Position numbers and translations under genes: made by a program. From Frateuria_A yonginensis (GTDB taxonomy: Bacteria; Pseudomonadota; Gammaproteobacteria; Xanthomonadales; Rhodanobacteraceae), in contig NZ_JBBBNY010000001.1 of assembly GCF_037137055.1 (NCBI RefSeq), positions 248,001 through 312,000 of the forward strand: 64,000 bases of DNA, written 5' to 3'. This document shows positions 10,673 to 17,888 of this stretch, piece by piece; within the stretch, counting starts at the first letter, position 1; the number at the start of each line of letters is the position of its first letter. The notes below the pieces were generated by a model. That model was given only the letters and a program-made list of their open reading frames with translations, was not told where the DNA came from and searched no databases.

Positions 10673-12393
10673 TCGCCCACCTCCGCATCGGTCGCCTCGG
10701 CGGCCGGATCGGGCGTGCAGCCCGGGATCACCGCGTCGGCCTTGAACATCCACCATTCGCGCCGGTTGGCATGGCCGAGGTCGAGCGCCCGCTCGCGGCG
10801 CACGCAGTTGCCCATCGCCGGCTCCTGCGCGAACAGCCAGCGGTGCGCCGGGTCCTGCGCCTGCCACGCGACGGCGGCGGCGAACTGCTCGGTCCAGGGA
10901 CGGGTGAAACCGAAATCGGTGGCGGGACGGTCGAGCATCAGCAGGTTCTGTTCCTTCCAGGCGACCAGGCCGATGCGGTCGCCCGGACCGAGCTGCGCGC
11001 GGGCGCGGGCCATCAGGCCGGCGGCGGAGCTGGAATCGTTGAGCAGCGGCGCGATGCCGAAGCTCCAGCCCAGCCACAGCGCCACCATGCCGCCGCCCAC
11101 CGCCCAGGCCGCACGCGGCAGCCGCAACCACGCGGCGAGCGCGAGCTGCGCGGCGCCGATCGCGGCCAGCCAGCCGAACAGCGCACGCGCGCCGCCGTCG
11201 AAACCACGCTGCTCGGCCCAGTGCGCGGCGAACGGTGGATGGGCCAGCAGCGCGTAGGCGCCGACCACGAACAGCAAGGTGCCGAACAAGCCGATGAAGG
11301 CCAGCCCCGCGGTGCGCAGCCAGCGCGTTTGCAGCAGCTCCGGCAGGAACGGCGCGCTGGCCAGCGCGACCATCGGCAGCGCCGGCAGGATGTAGACGTC
11401 GCGCTTGCCGGAGGGAATCGAGAAGAACAGCAGCACCAGCCCGACCCAGGCCAGCGGCAGCAGCACGCGCGCGTCCTTCGCCTTCAGCGCGCGCCACCAG
11501 CGCGGCAGGGTGCCCGGGTAGGCCAGCGACAGCGGCAGCCAGCTGAACAGCACGATCGGCACGTAGTAGAACGGGGAATGGATGTGGCCCCAGGACCGGG
11601 CGTAACGGTCGGCGGTCTGGTGGAACAGGATGTCCCGCACATAGGCCGCGTAGGCCGGGTCGTCCGCGTGCGCGCGGGCCGCCAGCAGCATCGGCACCAG
11701 CCACAGCGCGATCGCGGCCAGTACCGCCAGCGGGCCCAACCACCAACGCAGTGCATTGCCCGTGCCCATGGTGGTGGCACCTTCCCAGCCGCGGCGTCGA
11801 GCGAACGCATACGGCAGCAGCAGCAGGAGCGGCAGGAACCCGACGCCCTTGGTGATCACGCCGAGGCCGGCGCAGAAGCAGCCCAACCAGTACGCGCGCC
11901 AGTGCGGCCCGAGCAGCAGGTGCCTGAGCAGGCCCCAGTTGCCGGCGGTGATCAGGAACATCACCAGCGGATCGATCTGCGCGCGCTTGGTCTGGTAGAC
12001 GAACTGGAACGCCAGCAGCAGCGCCGCCGCGCCGTACAGGCCCGCCTCACGGCTCCACAGCCGGCGGCCCAGGTCGTAGACCAGTGCCAGCGTGCCCAGG
12101 GCAGCCAGCAGCGAGGGCAGCAGGAAGGCGATGCGCCAGTTGCGCACCAGTTCGAAGCTGGCCGCCTCCGCCCACATCAGCACGGGCGGCTTGTCGGCAT
12201 ACAGTTCGCTGCCGCGGTGGGGGAACATCCAGTCGCCGCCCTCCACCATCTGCTTGGCGGCGAGCGCGAAGCGCGGCTCGTCCGACGGCCACGGATCGCG
12301 CAGGCCGATGCCGGCGCCGACGATCACCAGGGCGATCAGCATCAGCAGCCAGAAGCGGCGGCGGTCGTGGGGATGGGCATGGACAGGGGACAT
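10669..12393 (-). CDS. GT39/ArnT-like glycosyltransferase (membrane protein)
   Basis: This 574-aa polytopic protein of the PMT/ArnT family has N-terminal DPWPSDEPRFALAAKQM containing the acidic (DE-type) catalytic loop, then ELYADKPPVLMW, both characteristic of undecaprenyl-phosphate-sugar transferases. It is distinct in sequence from the GT39 protein at 5750-7456. It is coupled to the O-antigen ligase downstream (ATGA) and starts 45 nt after rsmB ends on the same strand, so read-through from def-fmt-rsmB is possible. The sugar and acceptor are unknown. Confidence 0.9.
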   Translation of the reverse strand: MSPVHAHPHDRRRFWLLMLIALVIVGAGIGLRDPWPSDEPRFALAAKQMVEGGDWMFPHRGSELYADKPPVLMWAEAASFELVRNWRIAFLLPSLLAALGTLALVYDLGRRLWSREAGLYGAAALLLAFQFVYQTKRAQIDPLVMFLITAGNWGLLRHLLLGPHWRAYWLGCFCAGLGVITKGVGFLPLLLLLPYAFARRRGWEGATTMGTGNALRWWLGPLAVLAAIALWLVPMLLAARAHADDPAYAAYVRDILFHQTADRYARSWGHIHSPFYYVPIVLFSWLPLSLAYPGTLPRWWRALKAKDARVLLPLAWVGLVLLFFSIPSGKRDVYILPALPMVALASAPFLPELLQTRWLRTAGLAFIGLFGTLLFVVGAYALLAHPPFAAHWAEQRGFDGGARALFGWLAAIGAAQLALAAWLRLPRAAWAVGGGMVALWLGWSFGIAPLLNDSSSAAGLMARARAQLGPGDRIGLVAWKEQNLLMLDRPATDFGFTRPWTEQFAAAVAWQAQDPAHRWLFAQEPAMGNCVRRERALDLGHANRREWWMFKADAVIPGCTPDPAAEATDAEVGE

Positions 12394-12438
12394 GGGCGAT
12401 CCGTGCAGCGACAGCGAGGCGTTGTAACCGGGCGGGGC

Positions 12439-13758
12439 TTACCGGGTGCTGAGCCGTTGCCGTTTTTCCAGCACGGCATAGTACATGCCGTCCAGCTCGC
12501 CCTCGCCTGGCAGGATCTGCCAGCCCACCGCGGCCGCCTGGCCGGCCGGCAACGCGAACGGCACTACCTGCGCATCGTCCACCGCGCCCAGCAGGTGACC
12601 GACCGTGGCCTCGTTCTCCGCGCGCAGCAGCGAGCAGGTGGCGTAGAGCAGCCGGCCGCCCGGCTTGAGCAGCGGCCAGAGCGACTGCAGGATGCCACGC
12701 TGCAACGCGGCGAGGGCGGGGATGTCGCTTTCGCGCCGGTGCAGGCGTACGTCCGGCCGGCGGCGCAGCACCCCGGTGGCCGAGCAGGGCGCGTCGACCA
12801 GGATGCGGTCGTAGGGCGCGCCGTCCCACCAGGCCTGCGGCGTGGCGGCGTCGCCGACGCGCAGGTCCGCGCACAGGCCCAGGCGGTCGAGGTTCTGGCC
12901 GATCCGGCGCAGGCGCGAGGCGTCCGAGTCCAGCGCGGTCAACGTCACGTCGGCGCGCTCGAGCAGGTGGCAGGCCTTGCCGCCCGGTGCCGCGCAGGCG
13001 TCGAGCACGCGCTGGCCCGGCGACGCCCCGAGCAGATCGGCGGCCACCTGCGCGGCGCCGTCCTGGACCGCGAACAGACCCTCGGCGAAGCCGGGCAGGC
13101 GGGTCACCTCGCCGCTGTGCGGCAGCACCACGGCGTCGGCGAGCCAGGGATGCGGCTCGGCCGTCTGGCCGTCCAGATGCAGGCGCTCGAGCAGTGCCTC
13201 GCGGCTGCCGCGGCGACGGTTCACGCGCAGCATCAGCGGTGGTTCGTGGTTGTCCGCGGCGAGCACGGCCTCGGCCTGCGCGGGCCAGTCGCGCGCGATC
13301 GCCTCGGCCAGCCACACCGGGTGCGCGTGGCGGGTCGGCGGCGCGGCATCCAGTGTGGCGAGCAGCGTTGCACGCTCGCGTTGCCAGCGGCGCAGCACGG
13401 CATTGACCAGTCCGGCCAGGCGCGGGCGCTTGAGCGCGCGGGTGGCGTCCACGGTGGCGGCGACGGCGGCGTAATCCTGCAGTTGGAGGATCTCCAGCTG
13501 CACCAGGCCCAGCACCAGCAGCGCGTGCACGGCCGGATCCTTGCGCCGCAGCGGCTGCGCCAGCAGGCGGTCGAGCACCGGGTCGAACCGAAGCCACCAG
13601 CGCGCGCCCTCGCTGAGCAGCGCCATCAGCAGCGCGCGGTCGCGCGGGTCCGGCAGGCGCGGCGCGTGACGCTCCATGGCGTCGCGCAGCGAGGCGCCGC
13701 GCAGCGCGATCTCGGCCAGGGCGGTCGCGGCCAGCGCGCGGGTGTCGGTCACCGCCAC
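12439..13758 (-). CDS. rsmB: 16S rRNA (cytosine-967-C5)-methyltransferase RsmB
   Basis: This 439-aa enzyme methylates C967 of 16S rRNA using SAM. A NusB-like RNA-binding domain spans residues 1 to about 130. The Rossmann methyltransferase domain follows, with VLDACAAPGGKACHL for SAM binding. The two catalytic cysteines are in DAPCSATG (near 320) and YATCSL (near 372), as in RNA m5C methyltransferases. It is the third gene of def-fmt-rsmB, a standard gammaproteobacterial order, 40 nt after fmt. Confidence 0.97.
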   Translation of the reverse strand: MAVTDTRALAATALAEIALRGASLRDAMERHAPRLPDPRDRALLMALLSEGARWWLRFDPVLDRLLAQPLRRKDPAVHALLVLGLVQLEILQLQDYAAVAATVDATRALKRPRLAGLVNAVLRRWQRERATLLATLDAAPPTRHAHPVWLAEAIARDWPAQAEAVLAADNHEPPLMLRVNRRRGSREALLERLHLDGQTAEPHPWLADAVVLPHSGEVTRLPGFAEGLFAVQDGAAQVAADLLGASPGQRVLDACAAPGGKACHLLERADVTLTALDSDASRLRRIGQNLDRLGLCADLRVGDAATPQAWWDGAPYDRILVDAPCSATGVLRRRPDVRLHRRESDIPALAALQRGILQSLWPLLKPGGRLLYATCSLLRAENEATVGHLLGAVDDAQVVPFALPAGQAAAVGWQILPGEGELDGMYYAVLEKRQRLSTR

Positions 13759-13798
13759 GGTGCGTGCTCCCCGCAGGGAACAGGGAGCGGGGCGCCGG

Positions 13799-14731
13799 TC
13801 ACGCGCGGGCTCCGCGCAGCTCGGGGCGGGCGTTCAGGTAATCGGCGGCGCTGATGCGCTTGCCGCCCGGCCGCTGCAGGGCGGTGACGCGCAGCACGCC
13901 CTCGCCGCAGGCCAGCTCGATGCCGTCGCGGCTGGCGCCGAGCACCGTGCCGGGTGCCGCGTCGTGCCAGCGATCGAGCGCCCGTGCGGCCCAGATGCGC
14001 ACCATCTCGCCGGCGATCGCACCCTCGGCCACCGGCCAGGGGTCGAACGCACGCACCGCCCGTTCGAGCTCGGTCGCCGGCCGGGTGAAGTCGAGCCGCG
14101 CCTCGGCCTTGTCCAGCTTGTGCGCGTAGGTGACGCCCTCGGCCGGCTGCGGCGTGGCGGCCAGCGCCTCGCCTGCCAGCGTGCGGCGCAGGCCTTCGGC
14201 GATCACCTCGGCGCCCAGCACGGCCAGGCGGTCGTGCAGGCTGCCGCCGGTATCGTGCGGGCCGATCGCGGTGCGCTTCTCCAGCAGTACCGGGCCGGTG
14301 TCCAGACCGGCCTCCATGCGCATCAGAGCGACCCCGGTCTCGACATCGCCGGCGAGGATCGCGCGCTGAATCGGCGCCGCGCCGCGCCAGCGCGGCAGCA
14401 GGCTGGCATGCACGTTCCAGCAGCCCAGCCGCGGGACCGCCAGCACCTTGCGCGGCAGGATCAGTCCGTAGGCGACCACCACCATCAGGTCGGGTGCGTA
14501 GGTGGCCAGACGGGCCTGCGCTTCGGCGGACTTCAGCGATTCGGGCTGTTCGACCGGCAGCCCGGCCGCGAGCGCCGCCTGCTTCACCGGGCTGGGGGCG
14601 AGCTTGCGCCCCCGGCCGGCGGGGCGGTCGGGCTGGGTGTAGACGGCCGCCAGCTCGACACCATCGAGGCGGCAGGCTTCAAGGCAGGGAACGGCGAACT
14701 CCGGCGTGCCGGCGAAGACGAGGCGGATCAA
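13799..14731 (-). CDS. fmt: Methionyl-tRNA formyltransferase
   Basis: This 310-aa enzyme formylates Met-tRNAi with 10-formyl-THF for translation initiation. The N terminus IRLVFAGTPEFAVPCLEA and the formyltransferase motif SLLPRWRGAAPIQRAI (near residue 110) are diagnostic, and the C-terminal OB-like domain is present. The start is a TTG whose last two bases plus the next base form the def stop codon (TTGA at 14728-14731). This places the mature N terminus exactly where homologues begin and implies translational coupling to def. Normal family length. Confidence 0.96.
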   Translation of the reverse strand: MIRLVFAGTPEFAVPCLEACRLDGVELAAVYTQPDRPAGRGRKLAPSPVKQAALAAGLPVEQPESLKSAEAQARLATYAPDLMVVVAYGLILPRKVLAVPRLGCWNVHASLLPRWRGAAPIQRAILAGDVETGVALMRMEAGLDTGPVLLEKRTAIGPHDTGGSLHDRLAVLGAEVIAEGLRRTLAGEALAATPQPAEGVTYAHKLDKAEARLDFTRPATELERAVRAFDPWPVAEGAIAGEMVRIWAARALDRWHDAAPGTVLGASRDGIELACGEGVLRVTALQRPGGKRISAADYLNARPELRGARA

Positions 14732-15237
14732 GCGCTCGCCGCCTGCTTGCGCTGCTTCTCCATGCGCTTGAGCAGCAGGTTGCGCTTGAGCGGCGAGAGG
14801 TAGTCGACGAACACCTTGCCGGCCAGGTGGTCCAGCTCGTGCTGGATGCACACCGCCAGCGGGCCCTCGGCCTCGACGGTGATCTCCTTGCCCTCCACGT
14901 CCTGCGCCTTCACGGTGACCTTGAGCGCACGGGTGACGTCGGCATAGATGCCCGGGAAGGACAGGCAGCCTTCCTGGTACACCTGGGTGCCTTCCCTGCC
15001 CACGATTTCCGCGTTGATCAGCGCCAGCGGCTGGTTGCGCTCCTCGCTCATGTCGGCCACCAGCACCCGCTTGTGCACGTTCACCTGGGTCGCCGCCAGG
15101 CCCACGCCGTTGGCGGCGTACATGGTTTCGAACATGTCGGCGACGAACTGCTTCAGCTCGGCGTCGAACACGGTGACCGGGGCCGCCTTGGTGCGCAGGC
15201 GCGGGTCGGGGAATTCGAGAATGGACAGCACGGACAT
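14728..15237 (-). CDS. def: Peptide deformylase
   Basis: This 169-aa Fe2+/Zn2+ metallohydrolase removes the N-formyl group from nascent proteins. All three motifs are intact: GVGLAATQ (44-51), EGCLSFPG (89-96, metal ligand C91) and HELDH (133-137, ligands H133 and H137 with catalytic E134). It is first in the def-fmt-rsmB operon, transcribed away from the LysM gene. A TACAAT hexamer (complement of 15313-15318) is a candidate -10 element, but no convincing -35 is present. Confidence 0.98.
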   Translation of the reverse strand: MSVLSILEFPDPRLRTKAAPVTVFDAELKQFVADMFETMYAANGVGLAATQVNVHKRVLVADMSEERNQPLALINAEIVGREGTQVYQEGCLSFPGIYADVTRALKVTVKAQDVEGKEITVEAEGPLAVCIQHELDHLAGKVFVDYLSPLKRNLLLKRMEKQRKQAASA

Positions 15238-15365
15238 GGGATCACCTCGTGCGCCGAAAATGCGGGCGGATCGGTGAAACCGAAGCCCGGGCGCAAACTA
15301 GAATGGGCCTTAATTGTACGTCGGCAAGCGCCCGTGGAGCAGGCAATTTTGCCAACTGCACCCGG

Positions 15366-15393
15366 TTGCGGGCCTTCACGGTTCGGTTACACT
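15366..15393 (+). promoter_or_regulatory. sigma-70 promoter of the LysM gene
   Basis: TTGCGG, a 16-bp spacer and TACACT lie 34 nt before the ATG, and GGTAGGGGAATC provides a weak ribosome-binding site. The intergenic region of about 190 bp also drives def in the opposite direction. Confidence 0.6.
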
Positions 15394-15426
15394 CGCCCGA
15401 GCATCGGGGGTAGGGGAATCCCGCAC

Positions 15427-16554
15427 ATGATCAAGAAGTCCATCGGACTGCTGGCCGGCATGCTGGTTACCGTGGCCGTCTACGCCGCCGGCGCCCAGCT
15501 GCGCGCCGACCACCCCGACAGCTACACCGTGCGCCGCGGCGACACGCTGTGGGACATCTCCGCGAAATTCCTCTCCAAGCCGTGGCTGTGGCCGGAAATC
15601 TGGCAGGCCAACCCGCAGGTGCGCAATCCGCATCTGATCTATCCCGGCGACGTGCTCAACCTGTCGTTCATCAACGGGCCGCGGCTCAAGCTCGAGCCGA
15701 GCGTGCACCGCGAAGCCGAGGCGGTGCCGGCGATTCCCCTGGACCAGTTGCGCCTGTTCCTGAAGGACATGCGCGTGATGGATTCCAATGCGGTCAGCTC
15801 GGCGCCCTACGTAGTCGGTTTCGAGGAGGCGCGCCTGCGCGGCGCGGTCGGCCAGAACCTGTACGTACGCGGCCTCAAGGGCGAGCCCGGCCAGCGCTGG
15901 GCGATCGTGCGGCCGACCCACGTGTTCCGCGGCTTTGAGCAGGACGATGCCGGCGATGCGGACAACGGCATCGTCGCCCATCTGCTGGACAGCGACGCGG
16001 CGATGGTGAACTCGCCCTGGTCGGAGGACTTCCGCGACGACGGCCATTACGGCAAGGGCGAGGATCTGGGCGTCGAGGTGAGCGTGATCGGCACCGCCGA
16101 GACGCTGCGCACGGGCGATCCCTCGACCCTGCTGCTGCTGGACGCCGCCCAGGAGATCCGCAGCGGCGACCGCGTGCTGCCACTGGACGGCCCCGCCTAC
16201 GACCCGTACTACTACCCGCATGCGCCGCAGTCGGTGCCGGCCAACGCCCGCGTGATCGCCTTCGCCGACGCCATGGACGCCGCGGGTCGGCGCCAGGTGG
16301 TGGCGCTGTCCATCGGCGCGAAGGACGGCGTCGAGAACGGCCAGACCTACGCCCTGTTCCAGCCGGGCGAAACCATCCACGACGACGTCGCCAGCAGCAG
16401 CTGGCGACGCGGCACCGGCGAGCGCGTCACCCTGCCGGAGGAGTTCGTGGGCCACGTGATGGTCTTCCGTACCTTCGACCGGGTCAGCTACGGCCTGGTG
16501 ATGGACGGCCTGCGGCCGGTGCACCGCGGCGACCGCCTGGCGATGCCCGAGTAG
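15427..16554 (+). CDS. Secreted LysM peptidoglycan-binding protein
   Basis: This 375-aa protein has an N-terminal hydrophobic signal segment (about residues 4-22) and one LysM domain at 33-80 (DSYTVRRGDTLWDISAKFL through the IYPGDVLNL end). The long C-terminal region of about 290 residues has no enzyme signature that I recognise. LysM binds GlcNAc-containing glycan, so the protein probably sits on periplasmic peptidoglycan. The gene precedes dprA, as in other Xanthomonadales and Pseudomonas, although a strong terminator separates them here. The TAG stop is followed by an imperfect palindrome. Confidence 0.9.
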   Translation: MIKKSIGLLAGMLVTVAVYAAGAQLRADHPDSYTVRRGDTLWDISAKFLSKPWLWPEIWQANPQVRNPHLIYPGDVLNLSFINGPRLKLEPSVHREAEAVPAIPLDQLRLFLKDMRVMDSNAVSSAPYVVGFEEARLRGAVGQNLYVRGLKGEPGQRWAIVRPTHVFRGFEQDDAGDADNGIVAHLLDSDAAMVNSPWSEDFRDDGHYGKGEDLGVEVSVIGTAETLRTGDPSTLLLLDAAQEIRSGDRVLPLDGPAYDPYYYPHAPQSVPANARVIAFADAMDAAGRRQVVALSIGAKDGVENGQTYALFQPGETIHDDVASSSWRRGTGERVTLPEEFVGHVMVFRTFDRVSYGLVMDGLRPVHRGDRLAMPE

Positions 16555-16578
16555 GCGGCAGCGGCATTCGCCGACAGG

Positions 16579-16606
16579 ACGGCGCGGCCCCGGCCGCGCC
16601 GTTTTT
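16579..16606 (+). terminator. rho-independent terminator after the LysM gene
   Basis: The stem ACGGCGCGG with CCGCGCCGT (9 bp, 6-nt loop that can close by one more pair) is followed by TTTTT. It ends 27 nt before the dprA start, so dprA probably has its own promoter or depends on read-through. Confidence 0.85.
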
Positions 16607-16632
16607 CGTTGCGCACTCCCTACACTGGCCGG

Positions 16633-17754
16633 ATGGACGACGAGGACGATCTGCGCGCCTGGCTGGTGCTGCTGCGTACGCCCGGGCTCGGCCCCGCGCA
16701 GTTGCGCGAACGGCTGGCCGCCCGGGCGGGCGATATCCGGGCGGTGCTGGAGGAGCTGCGGTGCGCCCCGGGCGCGGGCACGGCCGCGCGCGCCTGGCTG
16801 GCCCGGCCGGATGCGGCGCGCCTGGAGGCCGACCACGCCTGGCTCGCCCTGCCCGGGCACCGCCTGCTGCGCTGCACGGAGGCGGACTTCCCGCCCCTGC
16901 TGGAGCACATCGCGCAGCCGCCCGCCGCCCTGTTCGTGGCCGGCGAGGCCGGCCTGCTGCTGCATCCGCAGGTGGCCGTGGTCGGCGCCCGCGGCGCCAC
17001 TGCCGGTGGCCTGGCGCAGGCGCGCCGGTTCGCCGCGGCGCTGGGGCAGGCCGGGTTCCTGGTCACCAGCGGCATGGCGGACGGCATCGACGGCGCAGCC
17101 CACCTGGCGGCGCTGGAAGCCGGCGCCGCGACGGTCGCCGTGGTCGGCACCGGGCCCGATCGCGTCTATCCGCGCAAGCACGCCGCGCTGGCGCGGCGGA
17201 TCGGTGCGCGCGGTGCGCTGGTGAGCGAGTTCCCGCCGGGGACCCCGGCGCGCGCGGACCATTTCCCGCGGCGCAACCGCCTCATCGCGGGACTCTCGCT
17301 GGGCACGCTGGTGATCGAGGCGGGGCTGAAATCCGGCTCGCTGATCACCGCGCGGCTGGCCGGCGAGCAGGGGCGCGAGGTGTTCGCCCTGCCCGGCTCG
17401 GTGCACAACCCGCTCGCGCGCGGCTGCCACCGGCTGATCCGGGACGGCGCGCGACTGGTGGAGGAGCCGGACGAGATCGTCGAGGCGCTGGCGCCGGCAG
17501 CGCGGGCACTCGGGCTCGAGCTGGCGGCGCGGCTCGACGGGGCGGGAGCGCGAGGCGGCCCGGCGGCACAGGCGCCGCAGGACCCCGAACACCGCCGCCT
17601 GCACGAGGCGCTGGGGCACGATCCGGCCACGCTGGACGAACTGGTGGCGCGCACCGGCCTGGCCCCGGCCGCGCTCGCCTCGATGCTGCTGGTGCTGGAG
17701 CTGGAGGGCCGGGTCGAGGGCCTGCCCGGCAACCGCTACCAGCGCCTGGCCTGA
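16633..17754 (+). CDS. dprA: DNA-processing protein DprA
   Basis: This 373-aa protein loads RecA onto incoming single-stranded DNA during natural transformation. An N-terminal helical domain (1-75) precedes the Rossmann DprA core: VGARGAT (117-123), SGMADGIDG (146-154), FPRRNRLIAG (211-220) and GLKSGSLIT (231-239). The C-terminal winged helix from about residue 318 matches the DprA_WH domain. The ATG at 16633 is chosen over an upstream TTG at 16609 because homologues begin near MDDEDDLRAWL. comM, another transformation gene, is at 59667. Confidence 0.96.
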   Translation: MDDEDDLRAWLVLLRTPGLGPAQLRERLAARAGDIRAVLEELRCAPGAGTAARAWLARPDAARLEADHAWLALPGHRLLRCTEADFPPLLEHIAQPPAALFVAGEAGLLLHPQVAVVGARGATAGGLAQARRFAAALGQAGFLVTSGMADGIDGAAHLAALEAGAATVAVVGTGPDRVYPRKHAALARRIGARGALVSEFPPGTPARADHFPRRNRLIAGLSLGTLVIEAGLKSGSLITARLAGEQGREVFALPGSVHNPLARGCHRLIRDGARLVEEPDEIVEALAPAARALGLELAARLDGAGARGGPAAQAPQDPEHRRLHEALGHDPATLDELVARTGLAPAALASMLLVLELEGRVEGLPGNRYQRLA

Positions 17755-17888
17755 CCCGGCCCTCGAAAGCCGCGCCAGGGCACGGTTTCACGCGACCCGG
17801 CTTGACAGTCCCGGCGAGCGCATGGCTCAACTAATAAAGAGTGTGTCCGCCAGCCGGCGGCACGGAACGCTTCCGGAACCCCCGCCAC

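Noticed and set aside
10618..13854. A long frame of about 1078 codons antisense to the GT39, rsmB and O-antigen ligase genes
   Set aside because: It spans the boundaries of several real genes and is rich in low-complexity Gln/Arg/Ala; no motif.
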